Counted from the first letter of the stretch, positions 1-11,065 are shown. The stretch is 64,000 nucleotides of DNA from an uncultured Actinomycetes bacterium (GCA_903825035.1 CAIJYV010000034.1:34180-98179); one strand, 5' to 3'. Translations and numbers: made by a program. The notes: generated by a model not told the origin, from the sequence alone.

Positions 1-1689
<1,689 letters not shown>

Positions 1690-1717
1690 CTAAATCGCCC
1701 ACCTTGAAACGATTTCT

Positions 1718-3079
1718 TTAGCCAATTAGGCGGTCAACCGCTTCATCAAACATCCTCTGATGAGCGGCCACGTGTGCCTCTGTCGTGGCGGGGCACATGA
1801 GAGCCATGTTGTGAAAAGGAGTAATAAGCACTCCTCGATTGATGCCAAAGAGATGGAGATAGTTCTCGAGCTCCTCGTCAGCTGCCCCCACCGATTCCCC
1901 GCCATTCTTCGGCGCAGGGTTGGCGAATCGGTATTCCGCGCGAGTACCTAACTGCGAGACCGACCAGGGAAGGTCCGCTCGTGCAATCGTCGCGCGCATG
2001 CCATCGGCGAAGGTGGTGGCGAGTTGCTCCATCCGTGGAAACTGGTCGTCCGTTAAGACCTCGCCGAGTACCGCCCGCATAGCCGCCATCGACAGGGCGT
2101 TACCCGACAGGGTTCCGCCCACGCCACCCACGTCCACAATGTCGGCGCCAGACTTGACGGCCTCTTGAACTCGCGCCGCGAGGTCGGTGCTCAAGCCGTA
2201 CGCGCCGCAGGGCACCCCGCCACCCAAGGACTTACCAATGGTGATCGCGTCGGGACGCAAGTTTCGACGCCTGGTTGATCCTCCGGGTCCCTCGGAAAAG
2301 GTATGCGTTTCATCGATGATCAGCAATGTCGCGTATTTGTCGCACAATTCGCGTACGCCCTCTAAGAAACCGGGCTCGGGCAAAACAATCCCAATGTTGG
2401 TCATCGCGGGCTCGGTTAACACAGCCGCTACATCCCCGTGAGCGAGCTCACGCTCGAGTCCCACCAAGTCATTGAATTCACACACTCGAGTGGTGGTCGA
2501 GGGGTCAACCGCTGGTGCCACATTTCCCGGCCGAGATTTGGCCTGACCGTGGTCGTTGACCACAAAGGTCTCGTCGACGGAACCGTGGTAACTGTAGCTA
2601 AAGACCAAGATTTTGGGGCGTTTGGTCACTAGGCGCACGAGGCGCAGCAACCAGCGATTGGCGTCGGTCGCCGAGAGCGAAAAAGACCACTGGGAGAGGC
2701 CAAAGCGACGCGTCAATTCGGCTCCGACCCACTCAGCGTCCTCGTTGGGCATCATGGTGGTAATTCCGCCGTCAACCCCGACGCGTTGCTGGAGAGCTCG
2801 AACGAGGGGCTCTGGGGAGTGTCCGGCGAAGGCACCGGTATCTCCCAAGGCGAAGTCAATCAATTCGTGGTTGTCGAGATCGGTAATGATCGCACCGTGG
2901 GCACTCTTAAAGCCCAAGGGGAATCCACCGGCCCACTTGTTCATCCAAGTCATGGGAACCCGAGCAAACAGGTGGTTGGCGTGTTCGTGGAGCGACTTTG
3001 AAGCGGGGTGCTCGACTTCGTATCGAGTTGTCTCTTCGGCGAGTAACGAGGTCAATTTTTCACGGTTTACGCTGTTCAT
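1718..3079 (-). CDS. Class III PLP aminotransferase, glutamate-1-semialdehyde aminomutase-like
   Basis: PLP-dependent class III aminotransferase of about 453 residues. It has the family lysine segment TIGKSLGGGVPCGAYG, where K is the probable Schiff-base lysine, a preceding IIDETHTF (Asp binding the pyridine nitrogen), and the SYHGS motif of GSAM-like enzymes. I start at ATG 3079 (MNSVNREK); longer versions extend into AT-rich leader sequence. The closest recognisable type is HemL-like. A true HemL usually sits near other heme genes, and none is here, so it may be a related aminotransferase of unknown substrate. It is flanked by obgE and by the divergent HU gene. Confidence 0.8.
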   Translation of the reverse strand: MNSVNREKLTSLLAEETTRYEVEHPASKSLHEHANHLFARVPMTWMNKWAGGFPLGFKSAHGAIITDLDNHELIDFALGDTGAFAGHSPEPLVRALQQRVGVDGGITTMMPNEDAEWVGAELTRRFGLSQWSFSLSATDANRWLLRLVRLVTKRPKILVFSYSYHGSVDETFVVNDHGQAKSRPGNVAPAVDPSTTTRVCEFNDLVGLERELAHGDVAAVLTEPAMTNIGIVLPEPGFLEGVRELCDKYATLLIIDETHTFSEGPGGSTRRRNLRPDAITIGKSLGGGVPCGAYGLSTDLAARVQEAVKSGADIVDVGGVGGTLSGNALSMAAMRAVLGEVLTDDQFPRMEQLATTFADGMRATIARADLPWSVSQLGTRAEYRFANPAPKNGGESVGAADEELENYLHLFGINRGVLITPFHNMALMCPATTEAHVAAHQRMFDEAVDRLIG

Positions 3080-3101
3080 GCCCTCAATCGTAGGGTTTTT
3101 C

Positions 3102-3131
3102 TTGACAAAAATCAGTTTGGTGAAATATCTC
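3102..3131 (+). promoter_or_regulatory. Possible promoter in the HU upstream region
   Basis: An exact TTGACA lies at 3102-3107. After 18 bases comes TATCTC, a poor -10 box. It points toward the HU gene about 140 bases away, within the 193-base gap between the divergent aminotransferase and HU genes. The -35 is good and the -10 weak, so this is tentative. Confidence 0.22.
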
Positions 3132-3272
3132 TTCATCAGGAGTTTTAGGAAGTCCTTGGCAAAGCGTTCGGAAAAAGTGGCTGGAAATGCCAATTTTTAG
3201 GGCTTTTGGCGATAAAGATGGACGAGTTCGAGGAATTCCCCGAACTACACGAGTTATAAAAGGAGTCGACCG

Positions 3273-3554
3273 ATGAACAAGAGCGAATTGGTAGATGCAA
3301 TCGCCGCTGAGAGCGGTGCCGCAAAGAACACGGTCGGAGATGTACTTCGTGCATTCGAAGACGTAATCGTCAAGAACGTCGTTGCTGGCGAAAAGGTTGT
3401 TTTGGCTGGATTCTTGAGCTTTGAGCGCGTTGAGCGCAAGGCTCGCACCGCCCGCAACCCACAGACCGGCGAGCCAATCCAGGTTGCCGCGTCACGCGCA
3501 CCAAAGGTTTCCATTGGCTCAACCTTCAAGAAGGCAGTCAAGGGCGTTAAGTAG
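3273..3554 (+). CDS. hup: HU-family DNA-binding protein
   Basis: Nucleoid-associated HU/IHF protein of 93 residues. It begins MNKSELVDAIA and carries the beta-arm region FLSFERVERKARTARNPQTGEPI, the classic HU signature. It is preceded by AAAGGAG before the ATG. Many actinobacterial HU proteins carry a long Lys/Ala tail; this one ends right after the core (FKKAVKGVK). It is a monocistronic plus-strand gene inside a minus-strand block and is closed by a strong terminator. Confidence 0.95.
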   Translation: MNKSELVDAIAAESGAAKNTVGDVLRAFEDVIVKNVVAGEKVVLAGFLSFERVERKARTARNPQTGEPIQVAASRAPKVSIGSTFKKAVKGVK

Positions 3555-3570
3555 TCCTTTGCGTTTCAAA

Positions 3571-3607
3571 GAAAAAACCCCCGGGCGTCAAGCCCGGGGG
3601 TTTTTTC
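3571..3607. terminator. Rho-independent terminator, probably bidirectional
   Basis: A perfect GC-rich hairpin (AACCCCCGGGC, loop, GCCCGGGGGTT) is flanked by A6 on the left and T6 on the right. It ends HU transcription on the plus strand. Because the structure is symmetric, it can also end the minus-strand rplU-rpmA transcript that stops at 3622. Confidence 0.93.
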
Positions 3608-3621
3608 TATAGGAGAAAAGC

Positions 3622-3870
3622 TTAGTTAACGACGTCAACGAGCTTTCGACCGCCGCGGAAGCCGAACTTTACAGTTCCCTCTGCGACTGCGAACAAGGTG
3701 TCATCACGGCCCTTTTCAACGTTTTTGCCGGGGTGGAACTTGGTTCCGCGCTGGCGAACGATGATCGAACCTACTTTTACGACGGTGCCGTCAAATACCT
3801 TGACACCGAGGCGTTGGGCATTGGAATCGCGGCCGTTCCTGGTAGAACCGCCACCTTTAGTCTTTGACAT
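3622..3870 (-). CDS. rpmA: 50S ribosomal protein L27
   Basis: Large-subunit protein near the peptidyl-transferase centre. It has 82 residues, the normal size, with the diagnostic N-terminus [20 protein letters not shown] and the [10 protein letters not shown] motif. It lies 9 bases after rplU, the usual L21-L27 pair, and ends just before the shared terminator. Confidence 0.97.
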   Translation of the reverse strand: MSKTKGGGSTRNGRDSNAQRLGVKVFDGTVVKVGSIIVRQRGTKFHPGKNVEKGRDDTLFAVAEGTVKFGFRGGRKLVDVVN

Positions 3871-3879
3871 AGAGCTTCC

Positions 3880-4188
3880 TTACTTAGCTGAAATCTTGGT
3901 GATTTCAACGGTCGAATAGTGCTGACGATGGCCCCAGCGGCGACGCTGGATGGCCTTGGCCTTGTAGGTCAAACCGCGGATTTTGGGGCCCAACTCCTCA
4001 CCCAAAAGCTTGGCCGTTACGGTGGCGCCCTTGAGGGCTGGACCGGCAACGACATCGGTGTTGTCTACAAGCAATACTGGCTCAAAGGTAATGGTTGAGC
4101 CGACCTCTTCGCGGCGCAAGTCGACGCGGACCACTTGGCCCTCTTCAACGCGCTGCTGGGAAGTTCCTGTTCGAATTACGGCGTACAT
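3880..4188 (-). CDS. rplU: 50S ribosomal protein L21
   Basis: Large-subunit 23S rRNA-binding protein of 102 residues. It starts MYAVIRTGTSQQRVEEG and carries the C-terminal L21 signature AKAIQRRRWGHRQHYS. It follows rng after 47 bases and precedes rpmA. No clear Shine-Dalgarno sequence is visible just upstream of the ATG. Confidence 0.97.
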   Translation of the reverse strand: MYAVIRTGTSQQRVEEGQVVRVDLRREEVGSTITFEPVLLVDNTDVVAGPALKGATVTAKLLGEELGPKIRGLTYKAKAIQRRRWGHRQHYSTVEITKISAK

Positions 4189-4235
4189 AGTTTGACAATG
4201 ATAGCCGATTTCTGCGGGGTGCCAATCATTTGGAA

Positions 4236-5825
4236 TTAGAGTCCCGTTGCGACGACGAACCCTCGCCCGTCACAGACGGCGCAGACGCTCGAGACGGACT
4301 CCAAAAGCCCCTCATTCACGCGCTTTCGGGTCATTTCCACGAGTCCGAGCTCTGAGATGTCAAAGACCTGGGTGCGGGTCTTATCGCGACTCAGGGCGTT
4401 TCGCAGGGCTGAGGCCACCGCTTCACGGTTACCCTTAATTTCCATGTCAATGAAGTCAATGACGATGATGCCACCAATGTCTCGCAAGCGAAGCTGACGA
4501 GCCACCTCCTCGGCGGCCTCCAAGTTGTTTCGGAACACGGTCTCTTCGAGGTTGTTCGTTCCCACGTTCTTGCCGGTATTTACGTCCACCACGGTCAAGG
4601 CTTCGGTTCGCTCGATAATCAATGATCCGCCCGAGGGCAAGAAGACCTTGCGGTCCAGTGCTCGGTGGAGTTGTTCGTGAACGAAGTACCGCTCGAAGAG
4701 GGGAAGCTCTTCGGTACCTCGGTCGTAGTATTCGATGCGATCAGCGAGTTCTGGGTTGACGGCCATGACGTACTCGCGAACCTTCTCGTATAGACCCTTG
4801 TCGTCGATGATGACGCCGCGATAGTCGTCGTTTAGTTCTTCACGCAATACACGGACCGCTAAATCGAGGTCTCGGTAAATCAGCCGTGGCTGGTTGGATT
4901 TGGCCACTTCGGTTTCAATGGCCGCCCACTTCTCGGCCAATGAAGTCACGTCACGAGCGAGATCTTCGGCGGAAACACCTTCAGCCGCCGTACGGATGAT
5001 GATGCCGTGCTTTTCGGGCTTTACCTCGTCAATGATGCGCCGCAAACGGCGGCGTTCGCCATCGGGCAAACGCTTCGAAATTCCGATAGTGCTTGAATTT
5101 GGTACCAGGACTGCGAAGCGTCCAGGTAGGGAGACCTCTTGAGTTAAGCGAGCACCCTTGGCGCCAATGGCGTTTTTGGTGACCTGGCAGATGATCGTCT
5201 GGCCCGACTTGATCAACTCTTCAATCTTGGCGTCCGACTTGGGCGAAGGGGTTTCGGCGTCTTCGTCTTGACGATGAATGTCGGCGCGATAGAGAACAGC
5301 ATTCTTCGGGATTCCAATGTCGACGAAGGCCAACTCCATACCGGGTAGGACATTTTGAATGCGCCCGACATAGATATTGCCGTCAATCTGCGAGACCTCG
5401 TCGGCAGCTTTGGCAACGGTGTACTCCACCATTGAACGTCCCTCGAGAGTGGCGATGTGGGTGGCGTCTTTGGTGGTGTGAACACACATCAAGTAACGGC
5501 CCTGGGCGCGAGTCTTTCGCTCTCCCCCACGACGGCGACGCGAAGATCGGTTGGTGTCACTCTTGTCGTTGCGCTGGGCGGCGTCGGGGGCTGAAGCCTC
5601 TACTGGAGCGTCAGTTCGGCGCTGGGGGTTGTTCTGCCCGCCTTGACCTTGTCCACTCGGGCGACCTTTCCCACCGCGACGGCGCCGGTTTCGGTTGTTG
5701 CTGCCCTGGCCGCTGGCGCCACCATTGCCGGCTGGCGCGGGGCTGGGGCGAGTATCACCTTGCGGTGCGGGCCTCGTGTCGCCAATTCGAGGGGCGGAAG
5801 ATTGGGGGTTGGTTTCGTCGCTCAC
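4236..5825 (-). CDS. rng: Ribonuclease E/G family endoribonuclease
   Basis: Endoribonuclease for mRNA decay and rRNA maturation. The protein has 529 residues. Residues 1-110 are a disordered Arg/Gly/Gln/Pro-rich extension (NRNRRRRGGKGR). The S1-like region follows (NIYVGRIQNVLPGMELAFVDIG), then the DNase I-like catalytic domain with VVDVNTGKNVG and IGGIIVIDFIDM. The end has a zinc-link-like CAVCDGRG. There is no long C-terminal scaffold, so the disorder is moved to the N-terminus as in other actinobacterial RNase E/G proteins. The GTG start is preceded by AAGGAG with 8 bases between. It is co-directional with rplU-rpmA. Confidence 0.93.
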   Translation of the reverse strand: MSDETNPQSSAPRIGDTRPAPQGDTRPSPAPAGNGGASGQGSNNRNRRRRGGKGRPSGQGQGGQNNPQRRTDAPVEASAPDAAQRNDKSDTNRSSRRRRGGERKTRAQGRYLMCVHTTKDATHIATLEGRSMVEYTVAKAADEVSQIDGNIYVGRIQNVLPGMELAFVDIGIPKNAVLYRADIHRQDEDAETPSPKSDAKIEELIKSGQTIICQVTKNAIGAKGARLTQEVSLPGRFAVLVPNSSTIGISKRLPDGERRRLRRIIDEVKPEKHGIIIRTAAEGVSAEDLARDVTSLAEKWAAIETEVAKSNQPRLIYRDLDLAVRVLREELNDDYRGVIIDDKGLYEKVREYVMAVNPELADRIEYYDRGTEELPLFERYFVHEQLHRALDRKVFLPSGGSLIIERTEALTVVDVNTGKNVGTNNLEETVFRNNLEAAEEVARQLRLRDIGGIIVIDFIDMEIKGNREAVASALRNALSRDKTRTQVFDISELGLVEMTRKRVNEGLLESVSSVCAVCDGRGFVVATGL

Positions 5826-6072
5826 GACAAATACTCCTTGAGTTCAGTGGGCGATCGGCAGCGCCGATCACGGGCGTCACGGTGCGTGACAAGTTCTTTG
5901 CTGGGGTGACGCTAGGTACCACGCGTGAGGCGTCTTTGGTACTTGCCAACATCTTCGTCCTTACTGCGGGAGAGTTCGCACATTCGGGCAAACTCAAAGC
6001 GTCCTTTTGTGCTCAGCTTCGAGCACCCAACAAATCTATTGTACTGCCTGAGTCGACTCGCCTTCCGGTTCC
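5826..6072 (-). promoter_or_regulatory. Leader region upstream of the RNase G gene
   Basis: A 247-base gap separates the end of the PBP2 gene from the RNase G start. Read on the minus strand, it has TACAAT as a possible -10 box near its upstream end but no matching -35. An 80-codon frame crosses it without a good ribosome site. It could be a long 5' UTR, as known for autoregulated RNase E mRNAs. That is inference; no defined structure was resolved. Confidence 0.3.
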
Positions 6073-8205
6073 TTAACCTTTTTTAATGGTGGTCGTGGTT
6101 CCCTTGGGTTTTGTGGTGGTGGTAACGCTCAGGTTTCGTTGCAGTGTAACGGGCTTAATTGGGTGGGCCACTAGATAGTTGAAGGCTCGAGCCACGACAG
6201 GCGCAGCCGCATTGGCACCGTATCCGCCCTGAGCGACGACGCACAAAACGACATATTTAGGGTGCTGAACAGGACCAAAACCAACGAACCACGAATTGGG
6301 TTCAAGTCCTGGAGCGTTCGAAGCGGTCCCGGTTTTACCCGCAATCAAGAAACTTCCAAGGTTGAAGTTAGCCACGTGGTGGAAGGTGCTGTAGGCGGTT
6401 CCCGAGGGGCTGTTAACCACACCGAGGAGTCCCTGGATAATTGGGTTGCGCACCGAGGGCGGCAGACTCACGTGAGCGGCGGCACGGGGCAAATACCGAG
6501 CCACCACGTTGCCGTGCGGCCCAATTACCGCCGCCGCGACTTCGGGCGAATAGCGAGTGCCACCGTTGGCGAGAGTTGCGTAGGCGGTGGCCATTCCAAT
6601 TGGCGTAACGGCCGTCGAGCCCTGACCAAAGGCCATTTCCACGTTGTCTCCCGTGTACCAAGTCGTATTCGGGAAGGCCAGCGGAGCTTGGGCGTGAAGA
6701 GTGATTCGCACCGCTGGCGAGTCCACTCGAGATTGATTCTCGTTCGGCAAGTCAATGTTGGTGTAACTCGCTAGGCCATACTTGGCCGCTACGTCTTGGA
6801 TTGGCGTTTGTCCGTACTTCTTGGTCTGAGACCAGAACAAATAGCCCAAGTTGTAAAAGTAATAGTCCGAAGACTTCGTGAGAGCCAGCGCCATGTTGAC
6901 CTTGCCCTCACCCGAAGGTGTGTCGTCGTGGAAGAGGCATCCGTGACCACCTTGCAGACAGCCAGGTACCTTGAAGACACCGGTGTCGTTGATGTAGAGA
7001 TTCGGTGAGATGAGATGGTGTTGGAGGGCTGCGGTCGCGGTAATCATTTTGAAGGTTGATCCCGGAGTGTAGTCACCCTGGATGGCGAAGTTGTTGAACG
7101 ATCCGTTGTTTAAGAGGGTTTTGAACTGACTGTTAGACAGCCCAGAAACGAAGCTCTGCAAGTTATAGGAGGGGTACGAGCTCATCGCCAGGACCGCTCC
7201 AGTATTGGGGTCGAGCACAACTGCTGCACCATTCATCGCTGGCGGACGCTTGCCTGAGACCGGGTCGACGCTCTGGCGCACACTCAAGATGTCTGAGGCG
7301 AGGGCGTTGTCGAGCGCCTTTTGCAGTCCGGCGTCTATATTGAGCACTACCGTATCGCCGACCGCTCCAGGTTTGGAGTGGGCGGTGCCGAGGATTTTCC
7401 CCTGAGCACTTACTTTGAGAGTCTGTACGCCATCTTGGCCTTTCAAGAAGTGCTCGTAAAAGTTCTCAATGCCGGTTTTGCCATAGAGCGAGTTCGGGTG
7501 ATAACCCGAGTACGGGTGCGCGGCAATCTCCCCACCGGTAATTGGCCCAACGTAACCAAGGACTTGCGCACCGGTTTCGCCGCCTTGTGGGTACGAGCGG
7601 ACCGCGACGTTCAGCACCGACACGCCAGGGAATTCTTCGGGATGAAGCTTGATGAACTCGAGCTCGGCGGTAGTGGCGTTGGCTATCAACGGGACTGGCT
7701 GGAAGGCGTCGTATTGAACACTCGCCAGTTCAGACTTGATGGTTTTGACCTTGGTGCCGGTCAATGCCGCCAATGCGCCAATCGTTGCGGGATGTAGGTA
7801 CGATTCTGCGCGCGAGAGTCGCACTTCAACTGTGACTTGGTTTGATACCAGTGGGCGTCCATTGCGGTCGAGTATCAAGCCGCGAGTCGCTGGAATAACC
7901 GATACCTGGAATGAGTTCGAGTTAACCGTGTGAATGGATGATTTCACGTCAACAATCTGCAGCATAAACAAACGGTAGACAACGATCACCAAAAGCAAGG
8001 TGAAGAAGCCACCAATCACATACCAGCGACGTTCGGGACGTACCTTATTTTCATCAGGAAAATTAACGAGGTCCTTTAATCCGACGCCTCGAGATTCGTT
8101 AATCCGGCGGCCCCGGCCTTTAAAGGGGTTGAGTGTTTCCCAGGGTCGCCACAGGCGGGAAAACCACGTACCCGTGGGGCGTTCGCGCCAAGAGCCCTTG
8201 CTCAT
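6073..8205 (-). CDS. mrdA: Penicillin-binding protein 2 (transpeptidase for elongation)
   Basis: Class B penicillin-binding protein that crosslinks peptidoglycan during cell elongation. The 710 residues have a cytoplasmic basic N-terminus of about 58, one membrane segment (GGFFTLLLVIVVYRLFMLQIV), and a dimerisation/pedestal region. The transpeptidase domain has the active serine in GSTFK, the SSD motif and the KTG triad (IAGKTGTAS). A Thr/Lys-rich tail ends the protein. The start overlaps the mreD stop (ATGA). rodA, the usual SEDS partner, is not beside it. Confidence 0.95.
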   Translation of the reverse strand: MSKGSWRERPTGTWFSRLWRPWETLNPFKGRGRRINESRGVGLKDLVNFPDENKVRPERRWYVIGGFFTLLLVIVVYRLFMLQIVDVKSSIHTVNSNSFQVSVIPATRGLILDRNGRPLVSNQVTVEVRLSRAESYLHPATIGALAALTGTKVKTIKSELASVQYDAFQPVPLIANATTAELEFIKLHPEEFPGVSVLNVAVRSYPQGGETGAQVLGYVGPITGGEIAAHPYSGYHPNSLYGKTGIENFYEHFLKGQDGVQTLKVSAQGKILGTAHSKPGAVGDTVVLNIDAGLQKALDNALASDILSVRQSVDPVSGKRPPAMNGAAVVLDPNTGAVLAMSSYPSYNLQSFVSGLSNSQFKTLLNNGSFNNFAIQGDYTPGSTFKMITATAALQHHLISPNLYINDTGVFKVPGCLQGGHGCLFHDDTPSGEGKVNMALALTKSSDYYFYNLGYLFWSQTKKYGQTPIQDVAAKYGLASYTNIDLPNENQSRVDSPAVRITLHAQAPLAFPNTTWYTGDNVEMAFGQGSTAVTPIGMATAYATLANGGTRYSPEVAAAVIGPHGNVVARYLPRAAAHVSLPPSVRNPIIQGLLGVVNSPSGTAYSTFHHVANFNLGSFLIAGKTGTASNAPGLEPNSWFVGFGPVQHPKYVVLCVVAQGGYGANAAAPVVARAFNYLVAHPIKPVTLQRNLSVTTTTKPKGTTTTIKKG

Positions 8206-8711
8206 CGCCTAGTCCTAACTAGGCCACTACCCCAACGAGCAACTCGAGTCAGGGGGCGAGCCAGCACGAAGAATGCCAACGAATTAACGACCATGTCTTG
8301 CAAGACGCTTCCGCGCCAGAGCCCAAAGTCGAGCACAAAGAAACCGGCAATGACGAAAAGTATCGGGGCCAATAGTCCGCCCACCGCCGCAATTACCGGG
8401 GCCACCCACCACGCTGCTGACTCGAGGTCTCCAACTCCTTCGCGGCCCAAACGCACGGCGAGATACGCGATCAGCACCGCCACCACCGCTGTGAGTCCAA
8501 AGGGTGTGGCCGCGTGGGTATCAAAGAAAATCCCCGTAATAAATCCACTTAGTAATGCCGCAATTGTTGAACCAGCCAAGCCCACGCAAAGTGGCCAAAG
8601 CCATACCAGCATGACCACCACGCCAGAAACTCGAATGTTTGAGAAGACCACGAGTTGAAATGCCACGATGACCAGTGAGAATACGAAAGTTGGAAAGAGT
8701 TCCCTAATCAC
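8202..8711 (-). CDS. mreD: Rod-shape determining protein MreD
   Basis: Polytopic membrane protein of the elongasome, about 169 residues with five or six hydrophobic segments (FVFSLVIVAFQLVVF, VAVLIAYLAVRL). I prefer GTG 8711, which overlaps the mreC stop as GTGA and has GGGAG 8 bases upstream. An upstream GTG at 8726 would add five residues. Its position between mreC and the PBP2 gene supports the call as much as the sequence does. Confidence 0.88.
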   Translation of the reverse strand: MIRELFPTFVFSLVIVAFQLVVFSNIRVSGVVVMLVWLWPLCVGLAGSTIAALLSGFITGIFFDTHAATPFGLTAVVAVLIAYLAVRLGREGVGDLESAAWWVAPVIAAVGGLLAPILFVIAGFFVLDFGLWRGSVLQDMVVNSLAFFVLARPLTRVARWGSGLVRTRR

Positions 8712-9526
8712 GTCGAGGGCTCCCACAACACGACATCGACATAATAAATGTGACGCAAGTCGGCGGTGGGGCGAAAGTTCAGTTCGTAGGTAGCTGCTCC
8801 AGGAGTGAGCCGAACTTTGGAAACGCGAGCGATGGGCAAACCCGCGGGATACAGCCCACCCTCTAAACCATCGGTGAAGACCATCATGCCAGGACGCACG
8901 TTAAAGGAGATTGGAACACTGGCGGCCGCCAATCCATTGTTCAGACCTCGTCCGGCGATGATTACCGAGGTCCCTTGGTTTGAAAAGACCGATCCGAAAT
9001 GGGAGCGTTGGTCGGTAATTAACCGGACCGTCGAGCCATGAAGGGTGGTTGATATCACGGTACCGATGAGTCCCCCGTTCGCCACCACTGGCATACCGGC
9101 CAAGACGCCATCATCGCGACCCTTAGAAATATCAATCGTTGCTGCGAATGAGGTTGGCGAAAAGCTCGATACCTCCGCCGAAACCGTGGGCAACGTCCCG
9201 ACGAATGGCACATTCAACTCCGTGCTCATGTGGGACAACTTTTGGATAAAGGCGCGTGATTCGTTTAGGCGTAACTGGGCTTGGCCAAGTTCGTAACGGA
9301 GTTGTTGGTTCTGTTGAACGAGACTCGAGTAGTTCAGCGAACCCGAAAAAAAGTGACCCACCGGAGTTGCCACGAATCGGATCGTTGCCGCAAAGGGCGA
9401 TACTGCCCCATTCGCAATTGTGCGGAGTCCAGCGCCGATTCCGACCGTGAATTGAAGCGCAACAAGGGTAATGGCGAAGCCCGAAAGTAGCGTGACGTTG
9501 CGTCGAGTCGACCGGCGAAGTGGCAC
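8708..9526 (-). CDS. mreC: Rod-shape determining protein MreC
   Basis: Membrane-anchored periplasmic scaffold of the elongasome. The 272 residues have an N-terminal anchor (LLSGFAITLVALQFTVGIG), a short coiled coil at about 65-100 (YSSLVQQNQQLRYELGQAQ), and the beta-rich MreC core with VVANGGLIGTVIS and TDQRSHFGSV. It lies between mreB and mreD in the standard order. Confidence 0.94.
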   Translation of the reverse strand: MPLRRSTRRNVTLLSGFAITLVALQFTVGIGAGLRTIANGAVSPFAATIRFVATPVGHFFSGSLNYSSLVQQNQQLRYELGQAQLRLNESRAFIQKLSHMSTELNVPFVGTLPTVSAEVSSFSPTSFAATIDISKGRDDGVLAGMPVVANGGLIGTVISTTLHGSTVRLITDQRSHFGSVFSNQGTSVIIAGRGLNNGLAAASVPISFNVRPGMMVFTDGLEGGLYPAGLPIARVSKVRLTPGAATYELNFRPTADLRHIYYVDVVLWEPST

Positions 9527-9532
9527 GAAGTA

Positions 9533-10564
9533 CTACCTCGAAGGTGAGGACTTCAACATACGAGCGAAGAGGTCCATCTCTTCCAAGCACGCACCACTAC
9601 CCATGGCCACACAGTAGAGCGGGTCATCGGCGACGCGGAAGGGCATGCCCGTCTCGGCCTGTAAGCGAGCGGCAATTCCGGTGAGCAATGCGCCACCGCC
9701 CGTTAGGACCACGCCGGTTTGAGCGAGGTCCGAGGCCAGTTCAGGCGGAGTGCGGTCGAGAGTGGCCTTGACCGCATCAATGATTGCGTTAATCGGCACG
9801 GCCAGAGCTTCGCGAATCTGCTCAGTAGAAACAATGACCGTCTTTGGCAGACCGGTTTGCAAGTCTCGTCCGCGGATTTCCGCCCGAACCTCTTCTTGCA
9901 ATGGGTAGGCCGAACCTAGGGCAATTTTCAATTCTTCGGCAGAACGCTCACCAATGGCAAGCGAGAACTCTTTGTTGGCGTACTTGATAATTGCTTCATC
10001 GAGTTCATCACCACCGACGCGGATTGATTCGCTGGTCACGATTCCACCAAGAGAGATCACCGCAACTTCAGTAGTTCCTCCCCCAATGTCAACAACCATA
10101 TTTCCCGAAGGTTCGTGAATAGGAAGCCCCGCTCCGATTGCAGCGGCCATTGGTTCTTCGATGATGTAGGCCTTGCGAGCACCCGCAAATTCAGCGGCTT
10201 CAATTACCGCACGCTGCTCTACTCCAGTAATTCCTGACGGTACGCAAATGATCATGCGAGGTTTAGCGAATCGGCGCTGGTGTACTCGCAAGATGAAGTA
10301 GCGCAACATCTTTTCGCAAATGTCGAAGTCGGCAATTACGCCATCTTTTAGGGGGCGAATCGCTTGGATATTTCCCGGGGTGCGACCAACCATGCGCTTG
10401 GCCTCTGCGCCAACAGCGATGGGCTTGTTGTCTTTGGTGTCAATAGCAACTACCGAGGGTTCATTGAGCACAATCCCACGGCCGCGAACATAGACGAGCG
10501 TATTAGCGGTGCCAAGGTCGACTGCCATGTCACGACCCAAAAATGAAAATGAACGATCTGCCAT
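9533..10564 (-). CDS. mreB: Actin-like cell-shape protein MreB
   Basis: Bacterial actin that positions the elongation machinery. The 343 residues have the actin phosphate 1 motif DLGTANTLVYV, phosphate 2 VVDIGGGTTEVAVI and the adenosine motif LTGGGALLTGI. It is the first gene of mreB-mreC-mreD-mrdA. The 82-base gap to ndk probably holds the operon promoter, but no clear boxes are visible. Confidence 0.97.
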   Translation of the reverse strand: MADRSFSFLGRDMAVDLGTANTLVYVRGRGIVLNEPSVVAIDTKDNKPIAVGAEAKRMVGRTPGNIQAIRPLKDGVIADFDICEKMLRYFILRVHQRRFAKPRMIICVPSGITGVEQRAVIEAAEFAGARKAYIIEEPMAAAIGAGLPIHEPSGNMVVDIGGGTTEVAVISLGGIVTSESIRVGGDELDEAIIKYANKEFSLAIGERSAEELKIALGSAYPLQEEVRAEIRGRDLQTGLPKTVIVSTEQIREALAVPINAIIDAVKATLDRTPPELASDLAQTGVVLTGGGALLTGIAARLQAETGMPFRVADDPLYCVAMGSGACLEEMDLFARMLKSSPSR

Positions 10565-10646
10565 AAAACCTCAATTAGGTACTCGAAGTACCCTCCGCAC
10601 TACAAGGTTAGGCGAAGTGGGCAACTTTCAGCCGGCTAATAATTTC

Positions 10647-11054
10647 TTACAGATTTGGAAAAAAGAGGGCGATTTCACGCGCCGCCGATTCGGCCGAATC
10701 TGAGCCGTGGATGATATTTTCGCTCATCACGAGGCCTAAATCACCCCGAATTGTACCCGGGAGGCTTTCGGCGGGATTGGTGGCACCAATCATCGTCCGA
10801 GCCACCTTCCAAGTGTCATCGGGGCCTTCGAGTACCGCCAAGAGAGCGGGTCCCGAGGTGATGAACTCAACAAGGCCAACAAAGAAGGGTTTTTCAGCGT
10901 GCTCGCCATAGTGGGCCTTAGCGGTGACCTCGTCAATGGTGCGAAGCTCGGCGGCGACAATTTTGATTCCTCGGCGCTCGAAGCGGCTGAGAACTTCTCC
11001 GACGAGTCCACGACGGACACCATCAGGCTTAACAATAATAAAAGTACGATTCAC
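10647..11054 (-). CDS. ndk: Nucleoside diphosphate kinase
   Basis: Transfers gamma-phosphate between nucleoside triphosphates and diphosphates through a phospho-histidine. The GTG start at 11054 gives 135 residues beginning [17 protein letters not shown], the correct family N-terminus. The active-site histidine segment is [12 protein letters not shown]. An in-frame start at 11147 would add about 31 unrelated residues reading back into folC and is rejected. It lies 11 bases after folC. Confidence 0.96.
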   Translation of the reverse strand: MNRTFIIVKPDGVRRGLVGEVLSRFERRGIKIVAAELRTIDEVTAKAHYGEHAEKPFFVGLVEFITSGPALLAVLEGPDDTWKVARTMIGATNPAESLPGTIRGDLGLVMSENIIHGSDSAESAAREIALFFPNL

Positions 11055-11065
11055 GGTTAGAAATT

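Noticed and set aside
2613..3200. A 195-codon plus-strand frame
   Set aside because: It lies antisense to the aminotransferase gene, has no recognisable domain and is a shadow of that gene.
5755..5997. An 80-codon minus-strand frame crossing the RNase G leader
   Set aside because: It runs into the RNase G gene in another frame, lacks a clear ribosome site and matches no family; the region is better called a leader.
6262..6774. A 170-codon plus-strand frame inside the PBP2 gene
   Set aside because: It is antisense to the conserved transpeptidase domain and shows no protein motif.
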